From contig OZ287697.1 in the NCBI GenBank assembly GCA_965649825.1, positions 1,984,001 to 2,048,000 of the forward strand: 64,000 nucleotides of DNA. The letters run 5' to 3'. Made by a program: the position numbers and the translations under genes. Positions 60,452-64,000 of the stretch are shown here, piece after piece. How positions within the stretch are numbered: position 1 is the first letter of the stretch; the number at the start of each line of letters is the position of its first letter. The notes under the pieces were generated by a model that saw nothing but the letters and a program-made list of their open reading frames with translations, was not told the origin of the DNA and did not search any database. The DNA is from Penicillus capitatus. Lineage: Eukaryota; Chlorophyta.

Positions 60452-61918
60452 ATGTCTCATCGCGGAGGGCGTTCTATGGGTGTACGACAGTCCGACCGAC
60501 ACATGGAGAAATGGAAGGACAGCTGCTGCCTGTCGACCCCGCCGACACTCTATCCCGTCTGTGACCCGCTGCCGACGGCAACGACTTACGAATTGATCAA
60601 TCTCCTCTCGTCGGATTCGGACGAAGACGCGTCCAATGTGCTCTATCAGTCGATAACGAGATTCGCGAGGCAGTGCGCGATAACGTGTCGCGAGGCGCAG
60701 GCGGTCGAGTCGCTGCGGTCCCGTATTGAAGATGAGGCGAGGGAAGTGCTTCATGGCTGTCGTGCGGCGTTGTTTGGTTCGAAAGCGACGGGACTGTCGC
60801 TTCCCACCAGCGATATCGATGTCGTCATCCTCGACACGCCTTACGACATCTTTGCCCCACGAGAGTCCTTCTCGGCCGCACAGAGACACGAGATATGCAC
60901 ACACCTGTCTGTTCTGCAACGCGGGCTGATGTCGCGAATGCGAACGTGTGGTGGGAAATTGATTCGGGCAAGGGTTCCCATTCTGCGCCTCGAGATGCCG
61001 TCGGACGACATGATCTTTCACGTGGACATCTCCATCGGTGTCCGAAACGCAATCGATGCGGTCGGCATGATTCGAAGCTATCTGACAGCAAATCCAGCAA
61101 TTCTGCCACTGTTTGTGGTGCTAAAGGCCCTGCTGAAAGAGAGGGCGCTGAATGAAGTCTACAGTGGAGGGATGTCGAGTTATGTCCTGTTTACGACGGC
61201 ATGTGACGATTTCTCTCGCCATTGGATGTTGAACATCGTCGTAGGTCGTGGCCCACCTCATGATGGAGAACGTCTTTCGCCCACCAGAAGAACACCATCG
61301 TAACGAAGAAGAATTCGCCATGGAGACACAGAGCGCTTTCCTCATGAAGCTCATCTCAAAGATCGACTTACCATTGGACACACTACTGAAGACGTTTCTG
61401 TCACGGTAGAGGTATTGGATGCTGGACGTCCGTGATGAGGGTGTGCGTGGATGCAGCTTTGGTAACTGGGACGCGCGATTTGCCGTCAGTTTACAAGGTC
61501 AGGGGAAGATACCTGTGGACAAGCTGCCGTCTGTGATCGAGGGACGGGTGTTGCAAGTGGAAGATCCGCAGGTGTGATGGCGTCGTTGTTAGAGAAGCGC
61601 TCGTTGGTGTTGCTGTAGGCAGCTGGGATGGATGCATCGAAAGGCTCTTTTGCTATGGCTCAGATCGTGGAGGTCTTCAAAGAAACGGGCGAGAAACTGG
61701 AATCCTGCGTCGAAACGGCAGAGACATCGGCGGCCAAAGAATCCTTCCCCATCCTCAACCGCATCATGGACTGCAAGGCTTTTCTGAAAGGACCAGAAAC
61801 GGTGCAGAAGAAGAAGCGAAGCCGAAGCTCGGTCGATCACAAGGGCAACCGAAAAAAGAGACGAATGCGATGGTGGCGATCAGGTAAGTCAAACGGAAAG
61901 AACGATAGCCATACATAA
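60452..61918 (+). CDS. Non-canonical poly(A) polymerase, TRF4/TENT4-like
   Basis: Nucleotidyltransferase that tails nuclear RNAs for exosome decay (TRAMP complex). Exons 60452-61198, 61245-61405, 61457-61571 and 61619 onward close in phase to about 440 residues. Catalytic motif GSKATGLSLPTSDIDVVI supplies Gly-Ser and DxD; the third Asp is in MIFHVDISIGVRNAID. The central domain reads LPLFVVLKALLKERALNEVY, SGGMSSYVL, VVAHLMMENVFRPPEEHHR, then VLQVEDPQAAGMDASKGSFA, the usual DP...D.S.GSF motif. The tail is Lys/Arg-rich (KKKRSRSS, KKRRMRWW). The first intron must start GC (gcatgt) to hold the frame. An apparent stop at 61407 falls inside a 51-nt intron. Confidence 0.87.
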
Positions 61919-61955
61919 AGACCCTTTCTGTGAAGTCTGGACGACCATCCATCCA

Positions 61956-63110
61956 TTATTTAAGAAGTCTCAGGCAACTGTGGTCGATCGCGATGATGTC
62001 TTTGATGTTCTTTCTGAGTTTTGTGCAGAGCACCTCCAGGGGTAAGATGCCAAAAGGCTCTTCAATTTGCACGCCGATCTCTTCGATGCCCACAAGGAGC
62101 GCCGCCACGAGCGGTATGATAACGACGATCCCCCAGTTACACGTCTGCCAAAAAGCAAAGGGCAGCCAAGTCAACCAGATCATCAGAAATCGCGTCGTGT
62201 GCCTAGACACAGACGATGCAGCAGGGAGACGATGACAGGTGCCTTGCCTGGTGTAGGAAAGAGGAATAGGTGTTGTGTAGATACGTTCACAGCCGCCGAT
62301 AATATCTTCAAAGATGGTCAAATTATTCTGCAGCTGTAGCTGCTCCACTTCGTCCATGTTGCTCCTCGCCAACAAACGGGAGAGCATTTGGAGACAGAAC
62401 ATAGGTTTGTGTGGACTCTCCATCTGCACAGTCACATCATCCGTCTCTAGAATCCGTTGGATCCACAGACAGTGATCACACCAGGAAATGCATCTCGGAT
62501 GACGTGAGATCATTCGAGAGTAGATCTGGAAGCTGATGCTCCGTACGCAATGTCCACATGAGGGAATAGCTCAAAGCCATGAGCCATTTGGCAACGAGCT
62601 CCGTATCCTCCGCATCCGGAGCAAAGATCAAGAACTGCACCATGACCATCCATACAGTACTCGACTCGCATGCGATCGACTTAAGGATGGATGCTGCACT
62701 TGACGCAAGAGATCTCTCGAGCGGTTCAGTAATGTCCCCCACAGTTCCCGCGCCTCTTGCCATCGACGGTAGCTGTTGGTGGTGCGGTAAGCCAAGAGGA
62801 GGGACAGAGCAAACGAAGCCAGTCCTGTGATGTCTGGATCTGGAATGGTTAATGTTGGTAGGAAGGATGGCAGGAGTCCATCGACCAAAGCCGTCTCATA
62901 GCATCCCACCACGGCGGACACACTGGCCACCCAGATGACAGGAGGCACCACAGACGATGCAATTCTCGATCTGGCATCTCACACATATGTCACACATCCA
63001 GATGCGTCACATCATGACGTCACGATGGAATATTGAAGATGTTTCTTGTGTAGCGCTCTGAGCTGCGATATCTGGGCCAGTCGGCTGGAGAGAACGTCTA
63101 GGACAGTCAA
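61956..63110 (-). CDS. Bestrophin-like anion channel (thylakoid VCCN type)
   Basis: Family of plant and algal bestrophins, including thylakoid chloride channels that tune proton motive force. Minus-strand exons read DWPRYRSSERYTRNIFNIPS, SRIASSVVPPVIWVASVSAV, TGLASFALSLLLAYRTTNSY with RRWQEARELWGTLLNRSRDL, FLIFAPDAEDTELVAKWLMA, LPDLLSNDLTSSEMH, QLQLQNNLTIFEDIIGGCER with TTPIPLSYTR, FLMIWLTWLPFAFWQ, NWGIVVIIPLVAALLVGIEE and IEEPFGILPLEVLC. The conserved RTNxSYxRW-like, IPxSYT-like and EEPFG-like signatures are all present. The first exon with any transit peptide lies above 63.1 kb and is not resolved. Confidence 0.82.
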
Positions 63111-63326
63111 GCAAACGTCACATCAGAGTTTGAGGTGTCTGACCCCAACCTGTCGGCGAAATCGTCGTCCTTCTTCTCTGTCCCGGTCGAATGGACTCAG
63201 TTCCTGAAGACCGTCATGCCGGACGTCGGTTGGGGTGGCGGCGACAACAGACAGACGCCGTGAATGGTGAAGCGCGGTCGTCGTAATCGACGTCATTTCT
63301 TCGCATGTCCATCCCCATCCACTATC

Positions 63327-64000
63327 ATGAATGAAGGCTTACTCGAGGCCCTCTCCACTCTCTACCACCATCCAGACCAACAGGAGAAGAAACGCGCCTC
63401 GCTGTGGCTGGAGGAATGGCGATTGACAACGGACGCTTGGAAAACGGCAGATGGGATGCTGCACAGCGCCACGCGCAATGTCGAGGTGCTCTTCTTCTGC
63501 GCGCAGACACTCGTATTTAAAGTAGGCTAACACGAGAACCGACGTCCATGTCTCCCTCATCGCTGTATGCGCCGTGGCAGATTCAACAAGATTTTGAAGA
63601 ATTGCCCTTCGATGAGGTGCCGCAGTTGAGGGACAGTCTCGTGACGCTCTTGGTGAAATTTAGTCGAGAGGAGGGGATGGAAGTTGTGCGGAAGCAGTTG
63701 GCATTAGCTATCGCTGCTTTCTGTGCTCATGTGCCTTCTTCTTTCTGGGCACCCTCCAGATGCGTCTCCTGGATGGCTGAGCGTTTCTGGCATGAAAACG
63801 ACGTCGCGTCTGTTGTCAGTCTGATGGAACTGCTCGTGGTTTTCCCCGAGGAGGCGAGGAACGATCGCATTGGACTGCATCCCAAGCGGCGCACACAGTA
63901 TAGGCAAGAACTGGAGGAGAGCCTTCCACAAGTGATGGAGATTTTGGAAAAGTGAGAAAAGAGTGAGAATTGATGTTTTGCTGATGTGACGTCCTGTTCA
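63327..64000 (+). CDS. Transportin-3/Mtr10-like importin beta, 3' partial
   Basis: Karyopherin that imports SR-type splicing factors. Start at 63327: MNEGLLEALSTLYHHPDQQE with KKRASLWLEEWRLTTDAWKT and NVEVLFFCAQTLVFK, the importin-beta N-terminal domain. After a 59-nt intron comes IQQDFEELPFDEVPQLRDSL, the exportin-1-like region with LVTLLVKFSREEGM, LALAIAAFCAHVPSSFWAPS and SLMELLVVFPEEARNDRIGL. The exon ends near 63953 with a gtgagaa donor, and the gene continues beyond the window. About 210 of an expected 900-plus residues are present. Confidence 0.87.

Noticed and set aside
60305-61021. 238-codon minus-strand ORF
   Set aside because: Antisense shadow of the WD40 3' end and the TRF4-like gene; no family features.
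61407-61409. Apparent in-frame TAG in the TRF4-like gene
   Set aside because: A 51-nt GT-AG intron (61406-61456) removes it and restores the family sequence exactly in phase.

Overview
The window is nuclear DNA of a compact eukaryotic genome, most likely a flagellated, photosynthetic green alga (Viridiplantae, possibly prasinophyte-grade). Genes sit on both strands with gaps often under 300 bp. Most are split by GT-AG introns of about 45-65 nt, and a few introns appear to start with GC. Three lines of evidence point to a motile green alga. First, photosystem I subunit PsaF is nuclear-encoded with a simple chloroplast transit peptide plus a lumenal targeting signal, ends in the green-type tail ENITVSPR, and ferredoxin is also nuclear-encoded. 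Second, two families best known from green plants occur: an ARM-BTB protein like ARIA and a DUF1421/FLOE-like protein. Third, DNAAF3 and TEX9 homologues indicate motile cilia. The exact lineage is an inference.

Layout. 0-8.3 kb: 3' part of a COQ8-type kinase, a degenerate DASS transporter gene, a small secreted Cys-rich protein and a large unidentified multi-pass membrane protein. 8.3-11.3 kb: nothing recognised. 11.3-23.9 kb: ctlX-type amidinotransferase, DNAAF3, a TTI2-like protein, prefoldin 4, ammonium transporter 1, RPB10, a U-box/ARM protein, a multi-cNMP-binding protein and psaF. 24.2-26.6 kb: an unidentified spliced gene, followed by two inverted repeats. 28-38.2 kb: an SLC33A1-like transporter with a frameshift, a TMEM242-like protein, ferredoxin, MCM3, UBE2G, the FLOE-like protein and a plastid-targeted membrane protein. 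38.2-42.5 kb: a Lys/Glu-rich protein and the ARIA homologue. 43.7-52 kb: ammonium transporters 2 and 3, flanking a 5-kb AT-rich island with decayed coding sequence and repeats. 53-64 kb: sulfotransferase, actin-related protein, a small membrane protein, TEX9, a TMEM8-like protein, a WD40 protein, a TRF4-like nucleotidyltransferase, a bestrophin-like channel and the start of a transportin-3-like gene.

Functionally this is mostly housekeeping: replication, transcription, proteostasis, nuclear import, photosynthetic electron transport, nitrogen uptake and cilium assembly. The unusual material is the set of three ammonium transporters, the fossil island, the two disrupted transporter genes, an over-represented octamer (GATGTGAC/GTCACATC), the putative GC-AG introns and the hairpins at 26.7 kb. 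All exon models were derived by hand from splice signals and protein similarity; where reading-frame phase closes exactly I say so.
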